Below are positions 46,916-60,846 of a stretch of 64,000 nucleotides of DNA, in pieces. The notes beneath the pieces are model-generated. The model was not told the DNA's origin. It did no database searches and saw nothing but the letters and a program-made list of their open reading frames with translations. The DNA lies in the NCBI GenBank assembly GCA_036244855.1, contig BQKZ01000029.1, positions 75,742-139,741 on the forward strand. The letters run 5' to 3'. The position numbers were made by a program, and so were the translations under genes. The stretch comes from Temnopleurus reevesii (Eukaryota; Echinodermata; Echinoidea; Temnopleuroida; Temnopleuridae). The first letter of the stretch is position 1. Each line of letters begins with the position of its first letter.

Positions 46916-47490
46916 CACACGCACTCTACCTCACCCACACAAAGAGGTCGCACGTACGAGCAGCGTATTTGGTTGTCACTCGCCGCCTCCACTCATTTTG
47001 AAACGTGGCTCTCATTCGATCAATTCATGTTAACGTCGTTTAAAAAGTGAGAACTGGCTAGAGACGATACAATTTGGTAGCGAACACACGCGATCTCAGG
47101 CGTACTGCGATGAAATAAAAAAAAGGCACACTTTCTCTTCATTCTACTGCGCAGACGTGGATGCGAGGATAACTAATTCTATGATTATTAAGCAGCCAAG
47201 GCTGACTTTTCTCCTATTTTTTGCTTCGCGCGCCAACTCTTCTGGAAAGAATACAAATTTCTTACTTTCAAACTGGAGAGGGGAAAAAGAACATATTTCG
47301 AGTGGACTCGTTCAAATCACACATCAGAATCTGTTGGGATTTCGATTTATTCTATCATTTGAAATTCTAATATCTGTTTATGTGACGATAATACGTTTAG
47401 AAAGTGAACATTTGAGGAAAAGAAAAAGAGAGGTGGGGAACCGATAGATTTGAGATAGCAGGACGGTTTCTAGTCACCAGGATTCGTATC
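45648..47490. other. Intergenic; possible promoter region of the 47491 exon at its 3' end
   Basis: Contains an (AC)n microsatellite at 46878-46925 and, at about 46940-47050, a locally CG-richer stretch. No TATA element is assigned. Confidence 0.3.
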
Positions 47491-50400
47491 ATGGCTAAGC
47501 TTTACCCAACCATTTATGCCTCTGTACTATGTTTGGCGCTATTCTTCGTACATACAGGTAAGAAATTAAATAATCAATTCAATTTGTATGTCTATAAATA
47601 TATCATCAGATACAATTCGGAAAACTTAATTTGCTTTCAAATGATATGTTTAATCTACTCTGATTGGAGCACGAATCATTCGGGCAGAGTCGATTTGTTT
47701 AGTTATTTTCACAGCCAAAGAAGTGCCTTTATTTGTCATCCATTTATATTTGGAAATAAATACAGGACAATATAGTTTAATGAATATAAATTAACATTTC
47801 TTGGAAATGTAAGACAGTATATTCTTTAAATATTTTGTTAATCAGATCACCATTAATCAAATATCATTACCTAATTATTCAAATGTTCATGCGCCGAAAT
47901 ACTTGGGACATTTCAGCCAATACATCGAACATTCTTTTCAATTGCAAACTTGTCGAACGATAAATCCTCTTTTAATGAGAACAAAGAGGCACAAACAACC
48001 TTCATCATATAGTGCATATCATATTAAGGACATCCATGCCACAATCATTGACTAAAAAAAAAATATTTGAATACTTCTTAACTTATATATTTAACACATT
48101 GACTACTGAATGTGGTAATTTCCATTGCATTTGTGCAGGTACTAACCAGTTCAAGCAGAATACGGTTTAAGAGGAAATTTGATGAATATGAGAAAACTCC
48201 TACGTCCTAATATTTCATCCCATTTAAACACAAATAATTTTCGAACAAAATTATTATTGCCGACACAAATCTGTGTCCGCACAACGATTAAATTGAGAGA
48301 TTCGACATTTCTTTTTAATAATAAATGTAGATAACACTTATTTCAACAAACTTTGCAGTCATTTTAAGACAACGGTAAAGATTGAAGTACGAATTGAGAA
48401 CAATAAATGTTTTAAATATAATTAATCAATGGCATCCATTACGATGTAGATTCAAGTTTAAGCTCGCTTCCAGATAGCTCTGATCATTTCTTCCTTATCA
48501 CAACGCAAATATTAAATGAAAATGATGCCCAAACGATTGAGTTGAACTTAATTCGAAATAATCAAAGTTTTAAGCATTTTCAATGCCGTAATCCCCCCCC
48601 CCCCCCCGCTGCGATAGCTGCCTCTACATCTTGTCACGGTCGATATGCGTCACTGAAGGTTTCTTTTCACGGACACATAAATATGAATTTGATCATTTTG
48701 TGCTCTTTCAAACTTTTACCCATTAGGACGACATTTTAAAACAATTAAATAAATGCATGTATACCATACTAAACAAAAATATCGGGGTAAAATCGACAAA
48801 AAAAATAACACTATAAGGACACATCATGTGAGTGCTTTTATGAAAATACTCGTCTAATGTGTCATCATAGTGTCATTTTACTTTACTCACATTTTAGAAA
48901 GCTATTACACGGCATGTGCGTATTTGAGGAATGTGATCCCGTGTTTAATGTAACTTACAGCGGTATAAGGGATATAGGGGTAGCAATACAAATATTTAAA
49001 CGTAATATTAATAATTTTTAAATGAAATGTATCTCAATAGTCGTCTAATATTTCGTAGAATGTTTTGTTTGTTTTATTTTAACACAAATTTAACACAAGT
49101 TATTTTAACCTTGTGACTAGCTAATTTTATGATTTTGGATAAATCAAAATTGATTAGGATCTTACATTCTTCGAACATGCAAATATGGAAATCATTAAGA
49201 TCATCAAAATGTAGATTTTCCACTGATTCCTCAGCAAATGGATTAATATGCCCAATTATTTTGGTCATGCCAGATAAACGATCGTTCAGTCGAGTAAGGA
49301 TACAACCCCCCCCCCCTTTTTTTTTCCTGAGTATCGTCTCTGTCGCATAGCGGGATATTAAATGGCGGTTAAGCTTATTGAACCCGTATGCCATGAATGA
49401 AGGCCTTATTCTGTCACAGTGGATCAACCAAAATCCACTCGAAGTCAAGCTCATTTCCATCCTTCCTGGCTTATGAAAACTGGAGTGTTTATTTCATCCC
49501 GTTGCAGCACACGTTAATGAATATTATGTCATCACTATCAACTTAATATGATACGATATTTATAGCTTGTTGCGTTAAGAAATCGGAAGTACTAGTATCA
49601 CATTCGGACTAAACCTTCAGAAAATAACATACATAATTATATATTTTTATAATTTCGATGATTTTAGGAAAATTTTCATAATTCACAATATGCTTTGCAA
49701 GATGTCCTCTCCACTAAGTGTTTCCAAATGTCTATAACTGAAAATGTGTATACCTTTTCGTTTCATTAAATACTAAATTGTATATGTCTTAATTGCATAA
49801 ATAAACATGTCAAAAGTACTTAAAAAAGAATTTTCACAAATCTTTCTGGTTTACATTACTTGATAGAAATAGGATCATATAAATCTATTTGAGGAGTCCA
49901 AAGTAATTCATATTTGAAAAAAAAAGAAAAGGTACTAACAAAGAAAAAATGTGCACAAAGGGCGCAAACCTTCGCGCAAAGCTGCAATCTGTGGCAAAAC
50001 TTGTAAAGGTGCAATATTGCACCCTTTGATGTACAAGCATGGAAGCGTGGCAGGATCGGATATGGTGCTATTTTATAACCAAGCGAATCTACATCCTCAA
50101 AGGCGCGGATATGCATCTTCTGAGCACTCCGCAGAGTACAAGATCATACCTTCTGTGGTCCGATTTTTTTTTTTTACCGAAAATGATAAAATGTTGCACT
50201 GGAAAATGTGATCTCAGTGCTGCATCTGTCTGCACCTTTAAAAGTACGGCGTTGCACTTTAAGTCCGTAGTGTGTCGTGACTTGTCGATCCATATGTGAA
50301 TTTTTTCTGAATATTGCTCTATTTTTTACCAACGTCTTTCAAAATGAAATATTCATTATCAGTATGAGAACAAAATCTGCACAGATTAAGCAAAATAAGA

Positions 50401-52100
50401 AGAAGTATGAAAATGCATATTCAGGTACAGTATTGAAATATAATAATTATACTCACACATATATTTCAGTACAAAAACAACAAAATCTAAAACTACAGTG
50501 AGTGTGATGACATAAGATTCTTTTAAAAATTATGCTATATAAATAGCAACATTGTGTAGATAACTAGTTACCATGACAACGGATTGTTTTACACGGTCAA
50601 ATACATAAATAAAAGTATATCATTCTCATTGTAACTGCCTCAAACTATTGAAAAATCAGAGGCCACCTATTTACCGTTTCACTCGAGCGATACATCAGTG
50701 AACAAAAGCAGCATTGGATATTCTCAAAAGGGGGAAAAGAGTAATTGTTAATTTGAAGCCAATATCCAACTCCTACAGCACTCTTACAAGGCCACGAGAA
50801 TAACAAAAAAATATAAAGTTATAAGAAATTTGACTGACAGACTGTCATTTCCACTAGATTAATATTGTAAAGGTTTAAAAATACTCTTATACGTCATTAA
50901 GAACAAAACCAATCAATGAACGGCAACGGTGTTTAACATTTTGTATAGCTCTTCATTTGAGAATGAAATCGAGACCCCCTATTTTCAATAAAACGCAAAT
51001 TTGATGGGCAGTATTGAATGTCAGAGCTATTATTTCCACGAATACATTTTGTTTCCGAGTCTCTTATTTGGCTATATTGTTTTATTAATTAAAACTTTCA
51101 ATTGCCGTTTTTATATCTCCTAAGATCTGTTCAGAGATAAGAAATATTTTATATGAATCATAAGCACGTATTAAATACGTCACTCCAAGTCACTCCAATT
51201 TTTAGACATTTAGGATGTGTAATAGCCGACTCACACCTCTGCATTTTTAGCCTACGTCGGCCAAGCTTTTTTAGAAATTAAAAACGCTTCCTGGAACGCA
51301 CAGTATACGCGGATTAGACGGAGGAATGGCGTTCGGCTTGCGCTCGAGGAGCGTATGCCGAACGATGGTACCTATATAGGGATCGGCACATTCTACACTC
51401 TTCAACAAAAATAGACAAACAGGTTGTATGGGTAGCAAGCTGGATGCAGTTTGTCAGCTATCATCATTTTTGGTACCATTTTCCAGTCAGAAATAACAGA
51501 AATTCAGTTAAAAGGAAATAGAAATTAGCCCATTTTGACTAAAGCGAAAGTTGAACCAAGCTCGCTCTCCATCAAGTCATTTTAACGCGACCGTATTGAT
51601 ATTGTTATGAAGACCATTATCCTTAGCTATAATATATAATATAAAATAGATAATAAGAATTCAGAGAAATTTTGCCTACAACAGACTCTCTTTTGGATAA
51701 ATTATTTTACAATATACATTTTATTGCCATTATTCAAACCATAATAGATATATATTCGCCATTTTTCAACACGAAGCTTTATGATTTAAGCTTTAAAATA
51801 TATTGACTTGTGCACCAAACTTCAGCATTATGATACTGTATGTAGACACATACAGTACTGTATCTGTATACGATTTATCGTAAGCACTGTCATTATTTTC
51901 TCATCAAGTAATATAGCTTCGCTTTAATATCGGGTGCCTTCACGCTACAGCCCTTGGTCCAGTCGAATAACCTTGGTGGTTGTGATGTCGACAATCTCTC
52001 TCATATCAACAGCCTGGTATGACGAGTTGAGAGCATCGATGGGTGCAAGAGGCCGCGTGTATCTACTTTTAACCAACAAACGTTTCCCCCGTGCTTTGGT

Positions 52101-52131
<31 letters not shown>

Positions 52132-53383
52132 TCCACACATCCACCCACATACACTCACACCCATCGCAACACTACACACCCACACACCCACACCTTAACA
52201 CACATACAGACACGTAGTCACGCACAACACACACGCACACAGCCACATCCTTCCTCACTTAGCCTTGGGCTTGCTTGATTCAAATATGATTAAAAATGAC
52301 TACCGATAATCGGTTTCACCTATAGGTCATGTACGTGAATATGAACTGCCTTAACACATAAACTGTGCAATGGTCATTGACAGAAGCTGTTTTATTCCAC
52401 ATGACACCACTTGTCCGGTCACAGTTCTTTAAGAAATACGCCAATCTTAAGATATTATGTTTGTTAACACAAATGTTCCTTATACGCTTTTCATTATATT
52501 TCCACCTAAAAGTTGGCTTGTACTCTTTTCCATAATGGTGCAGTTTAAATTTCCAGTAGTTAGACAAGCTCAGAGATTTAATATTTACATTTTGGCAATA
52601 AAATTTACACTATTCGGAGTTGGATGACATTTTTGTCGGCAATAAAGAAGGAGAATTCAATTATTTATTCTTTTCACTCTTCTCTTTCATGAAAATAAAG
52701 CCTATATTGAGTTTGGTGAGATGAGACTAAATGAAAGACCGGACATGACGATGAAACTGAGATGCAGGGACGTAGGGGCAAACTGTGGTAGAATTCTATA
52801 CCGCCAAATTTGCCCAATTTGGAAGCAGTTTCGCTTCAGATGGAGAAAAGTGCTGAATGCCCATGAACTTTCGATTAGAAAATGGCTCTTCTGGTGAAGT
52901 GGACCTTTAGCTTGGCAGCGTAAAGTGGGCTATCAAGTTACCCATTGCAGCCAGTCCTTACCTTTTTAGACCGAGCCCAAACCTAACGCACCAAATGCGT
53001 CTCCAATTTGGGCGAATATCATCATATTTCAACCGATGTATGTTAAATTTCTAAACTTCATGAATGCATTAGGGGATAGGGAAAGAGTGGAACCCGCAAG
53101 TCTGAATTTCAAGAGGATTTTCCTCATTGTCTGGCATGTCCGGTGGGTTTATATTTCATTGCCTGTAAAGAAGGCATTTTATAAGGAGCTTGTGTCATCA
53201 ACTTTACCTTGAGGCGAGTGTGATAAACAACGTTGTGTATGGTTCACCTTCTTAACGGATAAACCGGTCAGTCCTCGGCACCAGGGATGTGTTGTTGACT
53301 TTGGTGAAACCCAGGATATACTATGCTTAGACAGAGTAGAAGAGGAAGGACTGAAGATCACTTTAGATTGTCAATTAAAATAG
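47491..53383 (+). CDS. Candidate two-exon gene for a small secreted cysteine-rich protein
   Basis: Exon 1 (47491-47557) encodes MAKLYPTIYASVLCLALFFV then HT and one base of a Gly codon: a short basic N-terminus and hydrophobic core typical of a signal peptide. The donor is CAG|gtaaga. Exon 2 (53214-53383) opens exactly at an AG, with an in-frame TGA (53210-53212) just before. It completes Gly and reads ECDKQRCVWFTFLTDKPVSP then RHQGCVVDFGETQDILCLDR then VEEEGLKITLDCQLK and TAG. Phases agree (1/1). The joined product is 78 residues with five Cys after the signal. The family is not recognised; Cys spacing vaguely recalls half of a Ly6/uPAR-type domain, so a middle exon may have been missed. The 5.7-kb intron and weak acceptor keep confidence moderate. 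Confidence 0.4.
47558..51944. other. Intron of the candidate secreted-protein gene or intergenic
   Basis: AT-rich, with C runs near 48594-48607 and 49307-49316. A 128-codon - strand frame at 49074-49460 spans the second C run and has no recognisable product; it could be an old transposon fragment. Nothing else supported. Confidence 0.35.
51224..51372. mobile_element. MITE family A, copy 3, 3'-truncated
   Basis: AGCCGACTCACACCTCTGCA start, GCCTACGTCGGCCAAGC and the central GGCGTTCGGCTTGCGCTCGA word match family A. The right half is missing after the centre. Confidence 0.75.
51945..52062 (-). CDS. Candidate terminal coding exon, family unknown
   Basis: Read on the - strand after a GTAG acceptor at 52063-52066: one base, then YTRPLAPIDALNSSYQAVDM and REIVDITTTKVIRLDQGL and TAG. 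Composition is protein-like and GC content exceeds the flanks. I do not recognise the family. No upstream exon was found; the - strand upstream is a (TG)n microsatellite. Confidence 0.3.
52099..52250. repeat. (AC)n microsatellite
   Basis: Pure at the start, degenerate CACAC/CCACA words after. Confidence 0.9.
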
Positions 53384-56300
53384 ATATATAGATAGAATCA
53401 GGAGGGTTTATAGATATATAGATATTTGAAATTCATACATATGTAAAAGAGACAAAAAAAAAAGGGAAAGAGGAAGCAAAGAGACAAAGGGATGGGATAG
53501 AGTGAGAGGAGATGTAAAGCGAAATTTGTAAATACACGGTGAGAAGAAAGGACAAATCAATTTTGACAAGGTAAACAACTTCCATGTGTTCACAATAGCT
53601 AGATGCACACAAAAATACTTCTCATTGGTCTGCTGAGAAATACCGAACATATGTCGCACTTGTCAGGTGAATATATAGGGAATATTCATTTTTGTTTTCA
53701 AGTAGCTATTGTGAAGGCATGAATGGATTTGGTTATTTTGTCAAATTCATTTGTCTATTCTGCTCACAGTGATAGTGGCGCCGTATAACGTTTTCGTCAC
53801 GCAAAAGTTTCAGGCGACAAGCTATATGGCTCTCATACAATAGCATGTAACATAGCTGTCTAAGTTTGTCAAGTCTATATTGAATTAAGAAACATGAATC
53901 TGATTAAAGATCCAAATGCATGTAGATCGGCCCAAATATTGTTCCACTTTAGAGAAATGGTCCCACTTATAGAGAATTGTTTGAGCGCATCCTAAAGCCT
54001 TTCCAGCACGACGTGGATAGGAATCCGATTAGACCACTTGGCTAAATCGTAATAGAGACACCCTGGTGTATCCCGTGGGAATGACCTAATCCCTCTTGAC
54101 CTGCTGCCCCATTAGTTAATCATCCCTGCCAGTATGTTATCATCTAACGTAGATTACCCGCTTCTCAACACACTCCAAGATTCTGTCAGTTTGGGTGGGA
54201 TAATGTGATAACTGTGAACTCTTGATGAATATATAAACGTCTCTTTAATACGTTTTATTTCAACATTTAGCCACTGAGTGTCACATATAGGGCATAAAGT
54301 TTACTGCTCTAAATATTAGATTGGTATCACAATTTCTGAGCAGCAACATGAACTAAATCAGTTTAGAAACCCACACAAATTTAGGAAGAATTCAAGCATA
54401 CGAGAAACAAAGATGAAGGAAGGTGGCAAATTGAATTAATTTGTGCTCAATTCGCCAAACCATTTGAAATAATCCATCGACTGCCAGTATTTGAGTTGAT
54501 GATTAGTAAGATAAGACAAACAAATTACGTTTTCAATTGATTTGAGCACTTAATGTATTGGCAATGTTTGATTTTGTAAGCATGTAGAGGTATCACATTG
54601 CTAAAGCACAAATAGCTATAAGGTCTTGGCAAATAAAGGATATATCGTATAGGTTGTTCTCTACAGGTAACTGTTGATGTATCATTTTACGAATTGCTAT
54701 AGTAGTAACCCATGGCAACGGACCGAATGCGTGGTATAGATAGCTTCGGCCAATTGGAGCTGACTTAATATTTCGTAGAAGTCAACTTCGATTCAGATTG
54801 TTCAAATGAAAAACGAAGTAGACGTTGCATCATGCTAAAGAGTACGATAAAAGTGCACTGAATCTACCTTTATCGTTGCCACTGTCTTTGATCGGAAGTT
54901 AAGAAATCAATGTTGATGTAATATAAAAACAATTACATTTTAACAAATAATGCTTCTGACATTTTCAAATATGTGATAGCCATAATCATTTTGTACAATA
55001 GCTTATTTTTCTATCTCTTTTACTTGTTCTATATCATAAAAAATGACACAATGCCACTGTTGCACTCACGCAAACCAGTTACCAAGGGAATAAGTAATCA
55101 GTATTATGCTTTCATAAAGATAAGTAATTATTTTAACTAGGATGAATACAACACGTAATTAAAAAAATCCACAATTGGAGTAGACTTGTAAGAGTACAAT
55201 ATATTCATAGTTATATATATATCCCCGAGCATAAGACTGGTATCAATTTACATTGGCGGCTTTATACTTATTATTAACTCTACATATAATAGATAATCGG
55301 ATTTACTCAATTAATAAACTTGTTATCCGATTAAGAAAACTGGGACGATATTCAAGTACTACAACCTGAAAACTGTTTATTCTGTCTGTTTATACGATCA
55401 CGTAGGGAAATTCTTTTGATTGAGTAAATAAACATAAACCTATTATATCATCAATTCGAAAAAATGATAGCTTGTAGGCACAGCCTATATTCTCCACTTT
55501 TTGTCAATAAATGCATGCAATGTATAGAATAGAAAGTTAATACAGATCCCCAGGTCACTCTCCGCCTTTCCATTTCTAAAGAATTTCATCTGTCGCTCTC
55601 TATCTGAGCACGATTATGTAGCATTAATGCTCACAACTTGATGATTATGTAATGTATTGTACTTTACACATCATATTTCCAATAAAGCAACCCCGGGATA
55701 AATCGAGTATGAAAAAGAACCACGTCCAAAATGTCACGTTTCTCGAAGAATTTATTAATTATCAATTTTGATTACACAATTGACTTTTCATCGGTAAAAA
55801 GTGCTCTATCAATTAGTACGAGATGACGTATCTAAATTGGGGATTTCAAGGCAAAATGGAGTATCTGTTTTGAGAAAAGCTAAATATAATTCAATAACGC
55901 CAGCCTTCGAAGATCATTCTTTGCTTCTTTCATTAATTGATTTAACCAATGCCTCATTTGTCATGTTCGTGACATTTCTAAATAAGTTGTTATAGCGCTC
56001 TGATTTGTTGCATCTCATTATAGTTTATATTGAAAATGAATATGAACAAAAGAAAAATCACCCATATTTTAGTACGTATTGAGAAACCCTCAATGTTCTG
56101 GCTATATTTTTAGTAATGCTCGAAGGTTTCATCGGGTGGTTAAGAAAAAAATAATTTAAGATTCAAAACTGAACTTTGACTACACATTGATTTAACTTCT
56201 CTCTCAAATTTGGTCTATACAAAGTATCGCACGAGTTTTTTTCCAATTATTATTTTTTGATACTTTACCGATGTGTTGACAGGAACAAAATTAGATCGAT

Positions 56301-57940
56301 GGCAAATGAGTGGTCGTCTATTACTTTTTTTTAAACCATGGCAATAAATACCAGAGTTCATTGGCTTCGGTTAACCATTTTGCAAAGTTGATGCCTTTCT
56401 AAGAAAACTCTCTAAGCATTATGTGCACACAAGAGTTAATCAATGACGGTTTGTAGTTAAAACAAAAGTTGAATTACGATCACGTGATAGGAAGTTCTAA
56501 TTGCTCTGTTTCGTTTCATCCGCATAAAAAGACTAAATTAAATCATCTAAGGTATTGTCCACAGATGACGTCCAATATCCTCTCTGTGTCAGTGAACCGG
56601 CTCACGATACCCTCACATTATCATACCAAACACAGCTAACACGTTAGACAAACAAACAATTTCACCAATTATTTGGGATGTTTTCCTAAACGGAGCGGAT
56701 CATGACTTCATGAATTCATTGGCACGGCTATTCAACAATCGACCCGGTGCTTTATTACATCGTCGATCCTCGACAGAACTCGTTTGATCGAGACTTTGTT
56801 TATTAAACGAAATTTAATTCAAGAGCACACAGATCAATAGGCTATCGACATCACGTCATATAGTCAATGACGGATCTCTTAAAGCAGCTTGGACGCGAGA
56901 CATTAATAATCAATGTACTTCTATAAATGTTAACAGTAGCCCTGGGGTAGAGACTGCAGAATATGAGTTGATATTCCAAAAATAGATGTAAAATCGAGTA
57001 TCCTGCACAAAAATTGAGCATCACAATAGTTTGGCTAAAATGATGGTTGATAGATATCGCTGTAAAGGTTGCAATAATTTCATAATAAGAATCGGTATTT
57101 CTAGATTTATTGATTTGTTAGGTGAAAAGACCTTTTAAAGAATTGTTGTATAATACAATCTTAGAAGAAACACTTTGCTCTTTACCAAATATTCGTAGTT
57201 TTAATAAAATAATCCAATTATGAAACAATATGTTTTGTCAGAGTGTTTTTAATTACTTCCCATTCCATGTCAGAACTCGTTCATCTTTTCTTTTAATCAA
57301 CATTAACAAAAGCAATCACACACGTGCCTAGATGAAAATTAGTGCAAAGTTACGAGTAATAAGATTATTATATTCAATTCAGTATACTTAGGACACTTGA
57401 TGTCAAGAATAACATAAATAATTCATTTTAAACACGTATTCTACATAACACGCACACAAAACATCAAATTTAATTTCAAAATTGACCGAACAAGTATAAT
57501 AGATTATTGTAAAGCAAATGAGTGTGGTAGAACGCATGTCATCTGTTAAAGAAATTATACCTCAATTCATTTTAGGCGTATTATCTGGTTAGAATAACCA
57601 TTTCCCCGACCGATTGGTATAAATCATGAACTATTTCTCCTGTGCATAATCACTAGGAAAGCTGAATACGCTTGTGAACATGTCACACCTCATTTCAAGA
57701 AAATAGCAGTCAATTATAGATTATTTGGATTGTCAGGATTAAGTACAGTGAGTTATTCAGGTTAAGTCCCAAATGTTGGCAAGACGGTCCAAAAGGGAAC
57801 AAAAATTAGCACATGTTGTCACCTGTCCGAAAGGCCAAGATAAAATTTCAAATCCCTGTCTATTAGTGTGACCGAATTACATATATCACACGTGCCAGAC
57901 AACGCATGTCAATATAATACACCTATTGCAGATTATACAA
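53384..57940. other. Intergenic, AT-rich
   Basis: No exon, RNA gene or clear repeat recognised in about 4.5 kb. Confidence 0.35.
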
Positions 57941-57943
<3 letters not shown>

Positions 57944-58021
<78 letters not shown>

Positions 58022-58037
58022 GGGGGGGGGGGAGGGG

Positions 58038-58071
<34 letters not shown>
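57944..58071. repeat. (GA)n followed by poly-G
   Basis: About 70 bp of GA repeats joined to a G run of nearly 60 bp with few interruptions. Strongly purine-strand biased and a likely source of sequencing error. Confidence 0.95.
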
Positions 58072-58072
<1 letters not shown>

Positions 58073-58260
58073 ATCGGATACAACATGTATCAATAAAAGA
58101 TAAAAGAAATATGGGAGCGACCTTTAACGTCACCGTCTAAAATACTTGACCGGTGATCGAACCCACCGGTGCCATCCGAATCAATTACTAACTGGCCATC
58201 AGCCGGTCAAACATCACACAAGACAACTCCCAGTTTGAAGAAGTATATATAACAGAATAA

Positions 58261-58410
58261 GAAACACTTTCGAAGAATTAAGTGTGTCATGTGACAATAG
58301 ATCGCGTATTGAACGCTGCGTACTTCACAATTGCACGCTGGTCCCTATCGATAGCATTACAAAGGAGCATTGAATTGGCGCTGGACTTAATATTACTGAA
58401 ATAGATTATA
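58261..58410. mobile_element. Fold-back element family E, copy 2
   Basis: Shares order and spacing of words with 36982-37139: AATAGATCGCGTATT, ATAGCATTACAAAGGAGCAT, GGCGCTGGACTTAAT, GAAATAGATTATATC. Diverged but colinear over about 150 bp. Confidence 0.6.
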
Positions 58411-60846
58411 TCATGTTTTTGTCAGAAACTGCAGTGAGCATAATGTGTCTTAACGGCGATTTCCACTTGCCTTAAATACCCCTGTGTTGTGAAAAAGTGA
58501 TATTAGATTTTTAAAAAATCTCACCAAGTGAAGTGTTTGCATTCTTTGAAATACACTTATTTCGATTTAATTTTGAATACTTGTATTTGCTTTGTTTCAC
58601 CGAAATACAAAGGTGAATGAAAAACACACACACTCGTCGCACGCGCAGTAAACGATTTCGCATGATATCTCTCTCAAACCATTTCATGTAATTTTATTAT
58701 TGAATCTTGTCGAAGCGTTGATTTCCGAACAAATTAAATTTGTTATTTCGATATCTACAATGTATTGGAAATATGAGAGATCCCTTGACGCGAGCTCACA
58801 TTTTACCAAACTAGATTATAGAAATATGAAATGTAATATAGTCAACCCAACATTTCCACAACCACTGTGCAAGGTTCACCCGTGTGTCAATCAGACGAGA
58901 AAGTCAAGTGATTTAATCAGACTACAATAACAATTTCTCCTGTCAGCTCTCATAAGTTGCCCTTTTGTGCATCATTTAAGGACAACGGTATATTTACCCA
59001 CTGTTACTAAATTTGCAAATCATTTAAAAGAAGAGTCTTTAAGAGCAAGCAATGGAAGTATCACCCCCTGGTTTTTCCGGCGTCCCTGTGGCGCCTTAGA
59101 GTCAAGTGCAGATTGATTTCTGCTTTGTAGTAGATTCAGTAACCAAGACACGCTAGACGATCTCTTTGACTTTCAAGTGGTCGATATCAAGTCGATACCA
59201 CTTGATACCAAGTGATAATAAGCTGATCATGTGACCCTCTCACAATGGAGGATACGTATTCTCTGTTATTTCAGCATATTCTGAAAATGACATCAAAATT
59301 ATTTCTAAGAGATGCCATAATTCTTATAACCTTGATCCATTAACAATTTTTTATTGGGAAGTATTATATCGAGTTATTGACTTGTGATTCAAACGGACGA
59401 TAGTTGAATGTATTTGGTTGAATCCCAGTTCTTTATGTTCTTTCGAGAAGTGGCGCATACAATTCCAACATCACCTGTATATGGGTGAGTGGGGTAGAAA
59501 TTTGTGCGTGCACGCGTGGGGTGTGTGTGTGGGTGTTGTAGTGAAAGTTGTTACGAGCGCGTGCTCTTGTTGAATCAAAGAATTTATCAATCTCTTTAAG
59601 TTAAATGAAGGTGTGGGTTAAAGTTTCAGGTGTTAATTCTATTTGCGATGTGAGTTGTTGTATGTGGGGGCGTGGGTGTGGGTGGNNNNNNNNNNNNNNN
59701 NNNNNNNNNNNNNNNNNNNNNNNNNNNNGGATGAGTGTGTGGAGGTATATACATGTATGATTACTAGTTGGATACTTCTGGGAACTGTTTATAAATAATT
59801 GTCGAAGATAAAACGATTGCTATTCAACCCTCGAATCGGGAAAGACAGTAAATCAGGTTGTTGAATTTATCACAATGGATCACGAAAGTGGTGAAAAATA
59901 ACACTATTGAATTAAACTAGAGTCTCACTATAGTATAAGTTAGCAGATTTTTGTATTGGATATTATTCCAAAATTGATATGACAATTATGTGTATTGTGC
60001 GTATTATTTATATATCCTTTTGTCTACTTTCAAGCAACTTTTACCATGTCTGGTGTCTAATGTCTAGGTAAATATCTAATGAATTATTGACATGTTACGA
60101 TATTGAGTTAATTGTAGGTCAAATGAAATAATATAACATAATGAATACAAATTTAAATACGAGCAGATGATATGCAACTCTTCATTCTGGCTCACATTAA
60201 GTTTAACAGTAATATTAGGGTCTTATACTTGACATTGGCATTTAGACTGGCTATATTATTGTCCTATCACACAAAGGCAGTATATCGCTAGGAATTCCTT
60301 GTACATGCAGTGTATGAAACGAGAATGAAAGTCTTTATTTGGTCATTACACGATTCATCAGTGTTTGATGAACTAGTATGCCTATTTTTAAATAGAGATC
60401 GGTGACTTCGTAAAGGTACATGTACTTTAGCCATACCAAACGTCTCAGGCAAAATTGTGTAACAGTTCTTATTTTCGATTGGTAACAACGGGAATATAAG
60501 ATTTTACCTATTGATTATCACGATATCGCGGGTGGATTGCTTCTTATTATATTCAAATACACTTTTAGTATGTGGATACATTAACCCAGTGACTACCGGA
60601 TTCGAGTGAATCTTGTACAAATCTCGTTTGACACGTTTGTGACTCGGCAGTCAATGAGTTAACATTGGATGGTCAGAAATATCCCAGGGTCCATCTTTAT
60701 GAAGCAGTTTGACAATGACGAATTTTCATGTGTATTCCAGCACAATGGAAAGCATTGATTTTTCGCCCCCATCTCCAGTCATACTCTTCGTGAGATTTAC
60801 CAAGGGCAAGAAAAACTGGAATAACAGCCGACTCAAAGTGCCGTAC
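58411..60846. other. Intergenic, AT-rich
   Basis: Contains GT-rich DNA around a 43-N gap (59686-59728). No gene supported. Confidence 0.35.
59686..59728. other. Assembly gap, 43 N
   Basis: Lies in GT/GGTG-rich DNA. Confidence 1.

Noticed and set aside
49074..49460. 128-codon - strand frame
   Set aside because: Spans a C homopolymer that encodes Gly repeats, has no recognisable domain and could be an old transposon remnant; not enough to call a gene.
52728..52897. Open + strand segment reading MTMKLRCRDVGANCGRILYR
   Set aside because: Short, without credible splice sites in phase with the 47491 exon; the resemblance to a known small domain is too weak.
53179..53361. 60-codon - strand frame opposite the candidate secreted-protein exon 2
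   Set aside because: Reads as low-complexity Ser/Lys sequence, as expected for the antisense of the + strand segment, which has a better start, phase and Cys pattern.
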